From: an uncultured Desulfobacca sp.
GTDB taxonomy: Bacteria; Desulfobacterota; Desulfobaccia; Desulfobaccales; Desulfobaccaceae
NCBI GenBank assembly: GCA_937958145.1
Contig: CALGOE010000230.1
Span: 1 to 7,712, forward strand
Direction: 5' to 3'
DNA length: 7,712 bases
Positions 1 to 5,584 of this stretch are shown here, one piece after another; position 1 is the first letter of the stretch; each line of letters starts with the position of its first letter. Made by a program: the position numbers and the translations under genes. The notes under the pieces are model-generated. The model searched no databases. It was given only the letters and a program-made list of their open reading frames with translations, and was not told the origin of the DNA.

Positions 1-14
1 CCGCCGCCATTCCT

Positions 15-48
15 GGCCGGGGTCAGAAGCCCCGGCCTTATTATTTTT
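15..48 (+). terminator. Intrinsic terminator of a plus-strand gene left of the window
   Basis: An 8-bp perfect GC stem (15-22 GGCCGGGG pairs with 30-37 CCCCGGCC, 7-nt loop) is followed on the plus strand by the T-rich run TTATTATTTTT (38-48). No plus-strand stop codon is visible in 1-40, so the gene it ends lies outside the window. On the minus strand the hairpin follows the AI-2E stop codon (41-43) but has no T run after it. It could therefore still cap that mRNA, but not as a classical terminator. Confidence 0.75.
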
Positions 49-1252
49 CCGGCAGTTCCGGTTCTGCCGCCTTGCCCCCTGGAGTCGGCGCACAGACCGG
101 GGCCGGACGGTTGGTCAGCAGGATGGTGTGCCGGTAAATGGAAAGCACGGAGAGCAGGAAGGAGAGAATGAGCGGGCCCATGATAAAGCCCACCGTGCCA
201 AAGTAAGAAATGCCACCCATGATGGCAAAGAGCGTGAAGACGGTAGGGGTATAACGGGCGCCTTTCATGAGATAAGGTTTGAGGATATTATCCACGGACC
301 CGATCACCACGGCGCTCCACAGGACCAGTCCCAAGGCCATGCCACTGTACCCCTGCAAAAAGAGAAAAAGGGCACCCGGCAGCCAGATCAGGGCTGCCCC
401 CACTACTGGAATAACCGAAGCCGGGACCATCACCGTGCCCCAGAACGCGGCCTTGGGCACGCCGAAGAGCCAGAACCCCACCCCTCCCAAAAAACCCTGG
501 ATAATGGCGACGATGACCGTTCCCCGCAGTGTGGCCTTAATGGTATTTTCCACATCTCCCAGGATTTCTTCGTTATGGGCCGGCTCCAAGGGTGACAGTT
601 CTTTGATGGCCTGGATAAAATCGTCGCCTTCCAGAAACAGGAAAAAAGTGACAAACAGGATCAGGAGGAGACTGAGAATCACCGTGGTGAAGCCCTTCAC
701 CAGACCGATGGCGTTATCATAAATAAACTGACTGGCCGTCACCAGAGCCGTTTGGATCAACTGTTCCAGACGCAGGTTGTCCAGGTTCACTGGCAGTTCC
801 AATCTTTTGGCATACTCCTGGACAAAGGCCAGCTTGTTGGTAAGGTACTGCCAAAGGGCACCGCTATGCAGGCCTTTGTCAATCAGGGTATAGATATCCA
901 AGGCCTGCCCGGCGATGATGCTGGCCAGAGTGAGTATGGGCATAATTATAAAAAGGGCCAAGAGTAGGCAGGTGAGAGCCGAGGCAGGGGTGCGATAGCC
1001 GAAGCACAGGCGCAGGATGAAGTTATAGAGGGGCTTGCTGACCAGAAAGAAGACCAGCCCCAGGAAAATCTCCACCAGGAACGGTTTGATGATCAGGTAC
1101 GAATAATACAGAATGATCAGGGTCAGGACGCCGAAAAAGGAACGGGCGAACTGGCTGGGAAAATCATTCAGGCCGGGGGGCGATGACAGGGATGGCTGCG
1201 GTCTTTTGGCCGAGGCCGTTTTCCTGGCAACTGGCGGAGGCTGTTTGGCCAT
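41..1252 (-). CDS. AI-2E family transporter (PF01594-type polytopic membrane protein)
   Basis: A 403-residue inner-membrane protein of the AI-2E/YdiK/PerM superfamily, whose members export or exchange varied small solutes; the family name does not prove autoinducer-2 transport. A basic, Pro/Ser-rich cytoplasmic tail (about 1-35) precedes a hydrophobic hairpin (about 37-72), a third segment (about 92-117), a hydrophilic amphipathic domain (about 118-185) and a helix at about 186-207. The signature C-terminal half follows, with the GFLGGVGFWLFGVP stretch (253-266), PVVGAALIWLPGA (282-294) and the family DN..KP motif (321-326, DNILKP). The protein ends in a Pro-rich tail. Length is slightly above the usual 340-380 because of both tails. 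The ATG at 1252 has no clear Shine-Dalgarno, but no better start precedes the first membrane segment. A promoter-like pair lies at 1321-1349. It seems monocistronic. The family call is very secure; the substrate is unknown. Confidence 0.93.
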   Translation of the reverse strand: MAKQPPPVARKTASAKRPQPSLSSPPGLNDFPSQFARSFFGVLTLIILYYSYLIIKPFLVEIFLGLVFFLVSKPLYNFILRLCFGYRTPASALTCLLLALFIIMPILTLASIIAGQALDIYTLIDKGLHSGALWQYLTNKLAFVQEYAKRLELPVNLDNLRLEQLIQTALVTASQFIYDNAIGLVKGFTTVILSLLLILFVTFFLFLEGDDFIQAIKELSPLEPAHNEEILGDVENTIKATLRGTVIVAIIQGFLGGVGFWLFGVPKAAFWGTVMVPASVIPVVGAALIWLPGALFLFLQGYSGMALGLVLWSAVVIGSVDNILKPYLMKGARYTPTVFTLFAIMGGISYFGTVGFIMGPLILSFLLSVLSIYRHTILLTNRPAPVCAPTPGGKAAEPELPEK

Positions 1253-1305
1253 ACTGTACGGCTCAAAAAGTCGCTGGTTTTTTATTAAGGTTGTTTTAAG
1301 GGACC

Positions 1306-1452
1306 ATGGCTCCTAGAATAATTGTATTCTACCACTGGCAGAAAGACAAGCAGGACCCTGAGGTTTCGGCACCAATTGCGGAACTTTGCCAGGTCAGGAA
1401 GGGGTTTTTCCGGGCGGACCTCAAGGGACGGCCCCGAACCGCTCAGCAATGA
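1306..1452 (+). CDS. Possible 48-residue small ORF, unrecognised
   Basis: A plus-strand ORF runs from ATG 1306 to TGA 1452 in the gap between two minus-strand genes, overlapping the 3' end of the gene at 1443 by 10 bases. The peptide begins MAPRIIVFYHW and continues with a mixed charged and hydrophobic composition that looks more protein-like than most chance frames. A modest AAGGG lies about 5 nt before the ATG. Against it: AGA, ATA and GTA codons near the start are unusual for this window, no plus-strand promoter is evident, and a good minus-strand promoter occupies the same bases. I do not recognise the peptide. It may be a chance frame or the remnant of a longer gene. Confidence 0.2.
   Translation: MAPRIIVFYHWQKDKQDPEVSAPIAELCQVRKGFFRADLKGRPRTAQQ
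1314..1331. promoter_or_regulatory. Perfect dyad overlapping the AI-2E gene -10 box (operator candidate)
   Basis: TAGAATA (1314-1320), a 4-nt spacer ATTG, then TATTCTA (1325-1331) form a 7-bp perfect inverted repeat spanning the predicted -10 hexamer and start site of the AI-2E transporter. A dimeric repressor bound here would block RNA polymerase. The sequence shows the symmetry; operator function is inference and I do not recognise it as a known regulator's site. Confidence 0.35.
1321..1349 (-). promoter_or_regulatory. Sigma70-type promoter for the AI-2E transporter gene
   Basis: On the minus strand a -35-like TTGTCT (1349-1344, 4/6 to consensus) is followed after exactly 17 nt by TACAAT (1326-1321, 5/6). 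The predicted start is near 1314, giving a leader of about 60 nt before the ATG at 1252. This is the best-scoring promoter pair I could find by eye in the window. It is a pattern match only. Confidence 0.5.
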
Positions 1453-2606
1453 TGGGCTAAAAAATCCTCGATATAGCCGAAAATCACCTCATCGCTGGAC
1501 ATGACCATGTCCATCTGTTTGGTGAAAACCTCCAGGCGGCCCAGGATTTCCAGGAGTTTCAGGCAGGCCTCCGGGTCGTCACCCTGTTTGCGGCCGTCCA
1601 GGAGATCGCCGGTAATGTTGACCTGGAAGCCCAGGCGGGTGAGGATACCACTGATCAGCCGCAGCCGCCGGACCCGGCGTTCCACCGAGGCGGCGCCGCC
1701 CTGATAATGAAAGCGGAGATAATTACACGGCGGCCGATCGCTGACGTAAGCCTCGAGAGTGGAGGCATGGTAGCCCAAACAGAGGCTGAAATTCATATAA
1801 TCCCGGGCCAGGATGGCCAGACTGATCTTTTTTAGCTGATCTTCGGCCCGGGGGGTGGTGGAGGTGACGCCGACGACGGAGATAAAGCCCTTCATATCCA
1901 CGGGCCGGGCCTTGGGCCAGGGGATGGAGAGCATGCCTTTGAGGAGGGCCTGGAACGGCACGGAAGCGATGTCCTCCAAGCCGACGGTGGGGGCCGAGCG
2001 GCTCAGGCCGCCGCCCACATCCACCACCAAAATAGGGACCAGGCGGCCGGTGACCAGACTGGCTGCCTGTTTTTTACTCACCTGGGCCCGCAGGCTCAAA
2101 CAGAACATCTCCGCCAGACGTGCTTCGTCGATGGCCGCCAGGAGGGCTGGCAGCGAACAAAAGCCGGGCTCCGCACCTGGTGCCGATGGCGTCTGGGCGG
2201 GTGGTTGCGGGCACACCGCCCCTTGCAGGCAGGCTTGCAGCGCCGCCATGGCCTCGGGTGCGACCGGACCGTTTGCGGCCGCTACCTGGCGCAACCGCTC
2301 GGCCAGAACTTCGTAAGCCTGGACTAGCTCCGGCGGCATCTGCCGGCAAAAATTCTGGAGCACGGCCATGGCCCGGTCCAGGTGCTGCAAAAGGGTCTGA
2401 CAGAGCTGGGGCACGAGGGTGGCTTCAGAAGAGGAGGGATTGGCCAGGGCCTCCTGCAATCGGCTGAGCAGCTGCCGGCTCGCTTCGCTGGCCGCCACCA
2501 ATTCCTGAAACCGGGCATATTTGTCGCAATATTTGGCCACTGCTCCTTGCGCCGGGGCGGTTGCGGACTCGCGGGGCTTGCCGAAGAATCTTTGCCAGAG
2601 GCTCAC
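1443..2606 (-). CDS. Stand-alone C-terminal domain of PEP-synthase-like (PEP/pyruvate-binding) proteins
   Basis: A 387-residue soluble protein read from a GTG at 2606. Its C-terminal half resembles the region after the ATP-grasp and phosphohistidine parts in large deltaproteobacterial PEP/pyruvate-binding domain proteins. The motifs are VVDVGGGL (194-201), GFISVVG (240-246), DYMNFSLCLGYH (269-280), NYLRFHYQGGAA (295-306) and TGDLLDGR (332-339). The N-terminal 130 residues are helical and Leu/Gln/Ala-rich, joined by a Pro/Ala linker (about 132-147). No ATP-grasp or catalytic-His domain is present, so it should not make PEP; a binding or regulatory role is inference. The GTG is chosen because AAGGAG sits 7 nt upstream. 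An in-frame ATG at 2681 lies inside the loop of the preceding gene's terminator and adds 25 poor residues. The domain relation is from memory of the family; function is unknown. Confidence 0.7.
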   Translation of the reverse strand: MSLWQRFFGKPRESATAPAQGAVAKYCDKYARFQELVAASEASRQLLSRLQEALANPSSSEATLVPQLCQTLLQHLDRAMAVLQNFCRQMPPELVQAYEVLAERLRQVAAANGPVAPEAMAALQACLQGAVCPQPPAQTPSAPGAEPGFCSLPALLAAIDEARLAEMFCLSLRAQVSKKQAASLVTGRLVPILVVDVGGGLSRSAPTVGLEDIASVPFQALLKGMLSIPWPKARPVDMKGFISVVGVTSTTPRAEDQLKKISLAILARDYMNFSLCLGYHASTLEAYVSDRPPCNYLRFHYQGGAASVERRVRRLRLISGILTRLGFQVNITGDLLDGRKQGDDPEACLKLLEILGRLEVFTKQMDMVMSSDEVIFGYIEDFLAHHC

Positions 2607-2613
2607 TGGCGTT

Positions 2614-2619
2614 CTCCTT
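2614..2619 (-). promoter_or_regulatory. Ribosome binding site that fixes the GTG start at 2606
   Basis: AAGGAG reads 2619-2614 on the minus strand, 7 nt before the GTG at 2606. No comparable site precedes the alternative in-frame ATG at 2681. About 20-50 nt further upstream is a weak promoter-like pair: TTGTGG (2662-2657), 17 nt, then TACAAG (2639-2634). It could give this gene its own start just after the upstream terminator. Confidence 0.65.
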
Positions 2620-2660
2620 GGATGAGGATGAGACTTGTAAAGGCCTTTCGGCCACGCCAC

Positions 2661-2697
2661 AAAAAACCGGGATGGCCTCATTATACGGCCATCCCGG
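2661..2697 (-). terminator. Strong intrinsic terminator of the TauE/SafE operon
   Basis: Read on the minus strand, CCGGGATGGCC (2697-2687), a 9-nt loop and GGCCATCCCGG (2677-2667) form an 11-bp perfect stem, followed immediately by TTTTTT (2666-2661). It lies 33 nt after the stop codon of the gene at 2730-3431 and cleanly ends that transcription unit before the PEP-synthase-like gene. Confidence 0.92.
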
Positions 2698-2729
2698 CAA
2701 GGACTGCAACCCCGGACCAGGGGAAAGCG

Positions 2730-3431
2730 TTAGACCTCTTCTTTGTGGCCCTTTTCGGCGCCCAAGCCAAGGCCTTCGAAGAGTTCAAAGACGCCGTAGC
2801 CATACCACAGGGTATACACTACGTAAAAGACCAGCAGGAAGGTGAGCAGGGGGATATTGTCCCGGACCAGTTCGGCCGAGATGCCGAAGAAATTATAGCC
2901 CGGTTCAATGGCCCGGAAGGTGATTTCGTTGACTGCCCGGGCTTCCCGGAACTTCTGCTGCAGCTTCAGCGCGGTATCCAATTCTTTAAAGGAGGTCCAC
3001 CAGGTGCGCAGGACCTTTTTGGGATCAAGCTCATACCGGCTCTGGACCTTATCCCCCTGATTGTTAAACATGGCCTCCGAGTCGTCGATGGCGGCAAACA
3101 TGATCTGGCCCAGATCACCATTTATTTTCAGGGTAGAACCGGTCACTTCCACGGTGGCCCCGGCCTTGGCAAAGAGGGTTTCGGCCCTTTTGGCCGTCTC
3201 GGCATCTTTCAGGGTTAATTCCAGGGCCATGGCCTGGCCTTTAAACGGCGTGGCCAGGGCGCGCATATCAGCCATGAAGTTACTGGAGCCTTTGGCCAGC
3301 GAATTGAAGAAATCGTCGGAGAATTCCAGGCCGTTTCTGCCCTTGCCGAACCACGGCATAAAAATGGCCCCCAAGACCAGGAAAAAGGTAACCAGCAGAA
3401 TAACCCCAGTGGTGATTTTCGTCTTATTCAT
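2730..3431 (-). CDS. Bitopic membrane protein of unknown function, partner of the TauE/SafE exporter
   Basis: A 233-residue protein I cannot assign to a named family. An N-terminal hydrophobic helix (about 6-26) anchors it. A central hydrophilic domain (about 28-190) follows, then a second membrane helix (about 193-213) and a charged cytoplasmic tail ending KGHKEEV. With two helices, the central domain should face the periplasm, judging from the Lys residues near the N-terminus. That domain shows alternating strand/helix character, for example AMALELTLKDAETAKRAETL (67-86) then ATVEVTGSTLKING (92-105). It has no cysteines and no visible catalytic motif. The start is secure: GGAGGTG (3444-3438) sits 6 nt before the ATG and overlaps the stop of the upstream exporter gene, with only 3 nt between the genes, suggesting translational coupling. 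A periplasmic accessory or sensing subunit of the exporter is plausible inference. Confidence 0.85.
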   Translation of the reverse strand: MNKTKITTGVILLVTFFLVLGAIFMPWFGKGRNGLEFSDDFFNSLAKGSSNFMADMRALATPFKGQAMALELTLKDAETAKRAETLFAKAGATVEVTGSTLKINGDLGQIMFAAIDDSEAMFNNQGDKVQSRYELDPKKVLRTWWTSFKELDTALKLQQKFREARAVNEITFRAIEPGYNFFGISAELVRDNIPLLTFLLVFYVVYTLWYGYGVFELFEGLGLGAEKGHKEEV

Positions 3432-3434
3432 CGC

Positions 3435-4718
3435 TTACACCTCCCCCCGCAGCTTTTTGATATTACTAAAGAACATGTAATAGACCCAGACGGCGAAGGT
3501 CCCGGCAATGAGGAAGAAGACGATGAGGCCGATGGTGTCTATGACGCTCACCAAGGTTGGCGAGACATTGATGATTTTCATGTCATTGAGTTTTTTGGGC
3601 AGGGCAAAAAAACGATTGACAAAGCCGGCCAGGATAGTGATGGCATAAAAACCCCGGATATAAATCCCCTTGACGACCTTGGTGGTCAGGGCGCCCACCT
3701 GGATGCCGAACAGAGAACCCAAGAGCATGCCCATGGCCAGAGTGTAAAAGATAAAGCCGTAAATGGCGTACTGGGTGATGGAGGCATAGCCGGCCGTGAA
3801 GATGATCTGCAAAATGTCGGTGCCCACCGTGGTGAAGGAGGAGATGCCCAAGAGGTAGACGAACATGGGGAAGGCCAGGAAGCCGCCGCCCACGCCCATG
3901 ATGGCGGCCACGACGCCGACGATAAAGCCGCAGATGGCGACGAAGACGCCGGAAATGCGGTTGCCGCCCGGTACCAGGTCCTCGTCGAATTTGATCATGG
4001 GGGGCAGGTTGATGGCTTGCAGCTTTTGGGCCACCCCGGTGGTGCCGGAGGGCGCTGCGGGTTTGCCGCCGCCGTGGGCATGGGGATCCTGAATCTTGGT
4101 ATCAGCCCCGGCCTTGCGCAGCTTCAGGAAGTCGGCCATGGCGTAAAAGCCCAGGAAGCCCAGGAGGAAGACATAGACCAAGGAAATGAACAAGTCGCTC
4201 AGGACCGGATTATAGTCATAAATCATCCGGTTCAGCACCCCGCCGCCGGTGGCCCCGAGGATAGAACCGACCAGGAAGGCGATGGCCAACGGGACGGAAA
4301 CGTTACCCATTTTTTTATGGACCGCCGTACCCATGATGGCCTTGGCAAAGATGTGGAAGAGGTCGGTGCCCACGGCCAGGATGCCTTTGATACCGGCGCT
4401 CATCAGGGCCGGCGTAATGATAAAACCACCCCCGGCGCCGATGCAGCCGGTGACCAACCCCGCGACCATGCCGATGAAGATGGTGGCAATAAAGACCGTG
4501 GGCGTATAAAAAGCCGGCGCAAAGGCAGTCTTGCCGCCCAAAAGATCACCGGCGGCCCAGGTCAGGCCATAGAATCCCAGAATGGGCAGGCAGAGGATCA
4601 ACAATAAGAGGAGTTTCTTGCGGTTGCGCACGATGTTGTTGGACATCTCGATTTCCCAACGGGCATGGTGCTCTGCCGCCATTTTCATGAGGGTGTAAAT
4701 ATTGCGGCCTTTACTCAT
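3435..4718 (-). CDS. Sulfite exporter TauE/SafE family membrane protein
   Basis: A 427-residue polytopic protein with the family's duplicated core. Repeat one carries GLVTGCIGAGGGFIITPA (87-104) and AVGTDLF (115-121). Repeat two carries GVVAAIMGVGGGFLAFPM (268-285) and TVGTDIL (297-303). Members move sulfite, sulfoacetate or other sulfur and organic anions across the inner membrane; in a sulfate reducer sulfite or a related anion is plausible but unproven. At 427 residues it exceeds the common 250-300. The extra length comes from a hydrophilic N-terminus before the first helix (about 35-55) and a cytoplasmic-type insert between the repeats (about 200-245) with a His/Gly/Ala-rich DPHAHGGGKPAAPSG stretch. 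Start: AAAGGAGG (4737-4730) lies 11 nt before ATG 4718; Met25 has a much weaker site. It is first in a two-gene operon with the bitopic protein, ending at the terminator 2661-2697. Confidence 0.93.
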   Translation of the reverse strand: MSKGRNIYTLMKMAAEHHARWEIEMSNNIVRNRKKLLLLLILCLPILGFYGLTWAAGDLLGGKTAFAPAFYTPTVFIATIFIGMVAGLVTGCIGAGGGFIITPALMSAGIKGILAVGTDLFHIFAKAIMGTAVHKKMGNVSVPLAIAFLVGSILGATGGGVLNRMIYDYNPVLSDLFISLVYVFLLGFLGFYAMADFLKLRKAGADTKIQDPHAHGGGKPAAPSGTTGVAQKLQAINLPPMIKFDEDLVPGGNRISGVFVAICGFIVGVVAAIMGVGGGFLAFPMFVYLLGISSFTTVGTDILQIIFTAGYASITQYAIYGFIFYTLAMGMLLGSLFGIQVGALTTKVVKGIYIRGFYAITILAGFVNRFFALPKKLNDMKIINVSPTLVSVIDTIGLIVFFLIAGTFAVWVYYMFFSNIKKLRGEV

Positions 4719-4766
4719 ACGATTTTCAACCTCCTTTGAGAAACTGAAAAGATAAGTGCTCCCTGC

Positions 4767-4808
4767 CTGGTCGGCTCCGGCTCTGAGTGGTGCCGGCGGC
4801 CGGACCAG
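4767..4808 (-). promoter_or_regulatory. Leader hairpin upstream of the TauE/SafE operon
   Basis: Outer arms CTGGTC (4767-4772) and GACCAG (4803-4808), GG/CC next to them with one bulged G, and inner arms CCGGC (4777-4781) and GCCGG (4792-4796) form one interrupted hairpin with a 10-nt loop. It lies about 30 nt upstream of the exporter's Shine-Dalgarno and inside the leader predicted from the promoter at 4837-4866. No U-run follows directly, so it is not a terminator as such. A role in mRNA stability or control is inference. Confidence 0.4.
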
Positions 4809-4836
4809 AGTAAATGAAAAAATTCACAGTCGCATT

Positions 4837-4866
4837 ATCTTAACCTAATTAATTTGGAGACGGCAA
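4837..4866 (-). promoter_or_regulatory. Candidate promoter of the TauE/SafE operon
   Basis: On the minus strand TTGCCG (4866-4861) is followed after 18 nt by TAAGAT (4842-4837), each 4/6 to the sigma70 consensus. Transcription would begin near 4830, giving a leader of about 110 nt that contains the 4767-4808 hairpin. The surroundings are AT-rich, which favours a promoter, but the match is moderate. Confidence 0.35.
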
Positions 4867-5088
4867 GAGGGGAAAAAGAAATTTTTCGCAAAAACGGCGC
4901 CAAACCTTTATGGTTAATAACTCATTGATAATATGATAAAATAAAATTAAAAGAGTGAGATCGCCCCTTTCTGCTGCCAGGAAATTTGCCAAGGGGTAAA
5001 ATTTTTTGGCGATCAAACCAGGGTCATCACCGGTCGCCCTTAGGGCTCCCTCCGATGACCCTGGTCCTTTGCTACCATGTTGATCCAT
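4849..5088 (-). CDS. Possible 79-residue small ORF, unrecognised
   Basis: The ATG at 5088 is preceded by a perfect 7-base Shine-Dalgarno GGAGGTG 5 nt upstream, among the best in the window. The predicted peptide starts MDQHGSKGPG, is Gly/Ser/Ala-rich for about 45 residues, then turns hydrophobic (LLILFYHIINELL, about 46-58) and basic to the end. It would be a small membrane peptide if made. Against it: the second half is simply a translation of an AT-rich intergenic island, the first half encodes a long inverted repeat, and the Shine-Dalgarno lies in another palindrome (5091-5110). No family is recognised. It competes with the plus-strand RNA reading of the same bases; it could also be a leader peptide or a decayed gene. 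Confidence 0.22.
   Translation of the reverse strand: MDQHGSKGPGSSEGALRATGDDPGLIAKKFYPLANFLAAERGDLTLLILFYHIINELLTIKVWRRFCEKFLFPLLPSPN
4925..4953 (+). promoter_or_regulatory. Candidate plus-strand promoter of the intergenic RNA
   Basis: TTGATA (4925-4930, 5/6 to the -35 consensus), exactly 17 nt, then TAAAAG (4948-4953, 4/6 to -10) lie in a strongly AT-rich island (about 4878-4955). The predicted start near 4960 coincides with the first base-paired arm of the structured block that follows. Because AT-rich DNA throws up such matches by chance, confidence is moderate. Confidence 0.35.
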
Positions 5089-5125
5089 TGAGACACCTCC
5101 GAGGTTGTCTTATTTTATCCTTTTC
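4959..5125 (+). ncRNA. Candidate structured small RNA or leader RNA, unrecognised
   Basis: Several inverted repeats crowd into about 165 bases. GATCGCC (4959-4965) can pair with GGCGATC (5008-5014), enclosing a CCTT/AAGG extension (4966-4969 with 4991-4994). ACCAGGGTCATC (5017-5028) pairs perfectly over 12 bp with GATGACCCTGGT (5054-5065) around an inner GCCC-TTA-GGGC hairpin (5036-5046). GATCAA (5011-5016) also matches TTGATC (5080-5085), which would extend the 12-bp stem but excludes the first helix, so two alternative folds exist. A final hairpin (5091-5110) followed by a T-rich run looks like a terminator, and a promoter-like pair precedes the block. I match it to no known family by eye; 6S, SAM and fluoride layouts do not fit. 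The minus strand can form equivalent stems, so the transcribed strand is inference. Confidence 0.35.
5091..5125 (+). terminator. Possible terminator ending the intergenic RNA
   Basis: AGACA/TGTCT plus CCT/AGG (5091-5098 pairing with 5102-5110, one bulged T, 3-nt loop) is followed on the plus strand by TATTTTATCCTTTT (5111-5124). The stem is only moderately stable and the T run is interrupted. On the minus strand the same palindrome contains the Shine-Dalgarno of the 79-residue ORF and would sequester it. Confidence 0.4.
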
Positions 5126-5584
5126 GGTGTCCAAAAGAATTGTAGACCAAACCAATTTCAAGGTTAAATAGCGGCTGCTGTGACTGCCATCCGAGTCGCT
5201 CACACCCTGGTATCCTCTTCAGGATGCAAGGCGTTATTGACAACCGAATCAAAACAACCAACAGTGAAAATCCAACTCCCCTAAATACCCCTGTCAAAAA
5301 ATTTTCCGGTCAAACTTTCTGGCCGGAGATGGTTTCAGGCGCCAAACCTTTGGAAGGATTTATAACTTTAAGCAAACTGTTCTCTCACAAAAAAACGATA
5401 TACTCCCTTATGAATACCTGATAAAATGAGAGGCACGTTGTTCCCGCGCCTTTTCACCAGCATCGCCGCTCCAGCTCAGGAACAGGTTGGTCACTTTTGG
5501 AAGGGGGTCCCAGCCGGTTGGCACAATGCGGCTTGACTCCTTGTCTTCCCGATCTATCCGGCCCGTTGGGAAAGGATTGGCATC
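5126..5584. other. Gene-poor region upstream of phoH
   Basis: No convincing protein gene lies in these 459 bases. The short frames present lack a Shine-Dalgarno. Visible details are a small perfect hairpin ATCCT-CTTC-AGGAT (5212-5225), a 7-bp stem (5306-5312 with 5320-5326, one G-T pair) next to an A run that reads as a T run on the minus strand, and a second copy of the 14-mer at 4896-4909 (here 5338-5351). Weak plus-strand promoter-like boxes that could serve phoH are TATACT (5399-5404) and TTGACT (5533-5538) followed after 16 nt by TATCCG (5555-5560). None is strong. Confidence 0.5.

Noticed and set aside
2382..3218. 278-codon plus-strand frame across two minus-strand genes
   Set aside because: It runs through the terminator at 2661-2697 and lies antisense to two better-supported genes.
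4980..5070. Plus-strand resemblance to a fluoride riboswitch (GGCGAT ... GATGACCCT)
   Set aside because: The short first hairpin and pseudoknot spacing of that family are not reproduced, and no fluoride exporter gene follows.
4990..5090. Minus-strand resemblance to a SAM-I riboswitch (ATCAA, later GGAGGGA, then AAGGGCGACCGG)
   Set aside because: The required AGAG after the ATCA core and the GCAACC segment are missing, and the helices formed here do not match the SAM-I four-way layout.
4925..5125. 6S RNA
   Set aside because: The two ends of the candidate RNA do not pair with each other, so the rod with a central bubble cannot form.
5171..5235. tRNA-like cluster of small hairpins
   Set aside because: No T-loop consensus, acceptor stem or anticodon arm can be assembled on either strand.
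5295..5326. Minus-strand terminator (7-bp stem then A4T6)
   Set aside because: No minus-strand gene lies upstream to use it, and an A tract separates the stem from the T run.
5224..5421. 65-codon plus-strand frame upstream of phoH
   Set aside because: No Shine-Dalgarno or promoter fits its ATG, and the composition is that of the surrounding AT-rich gap.
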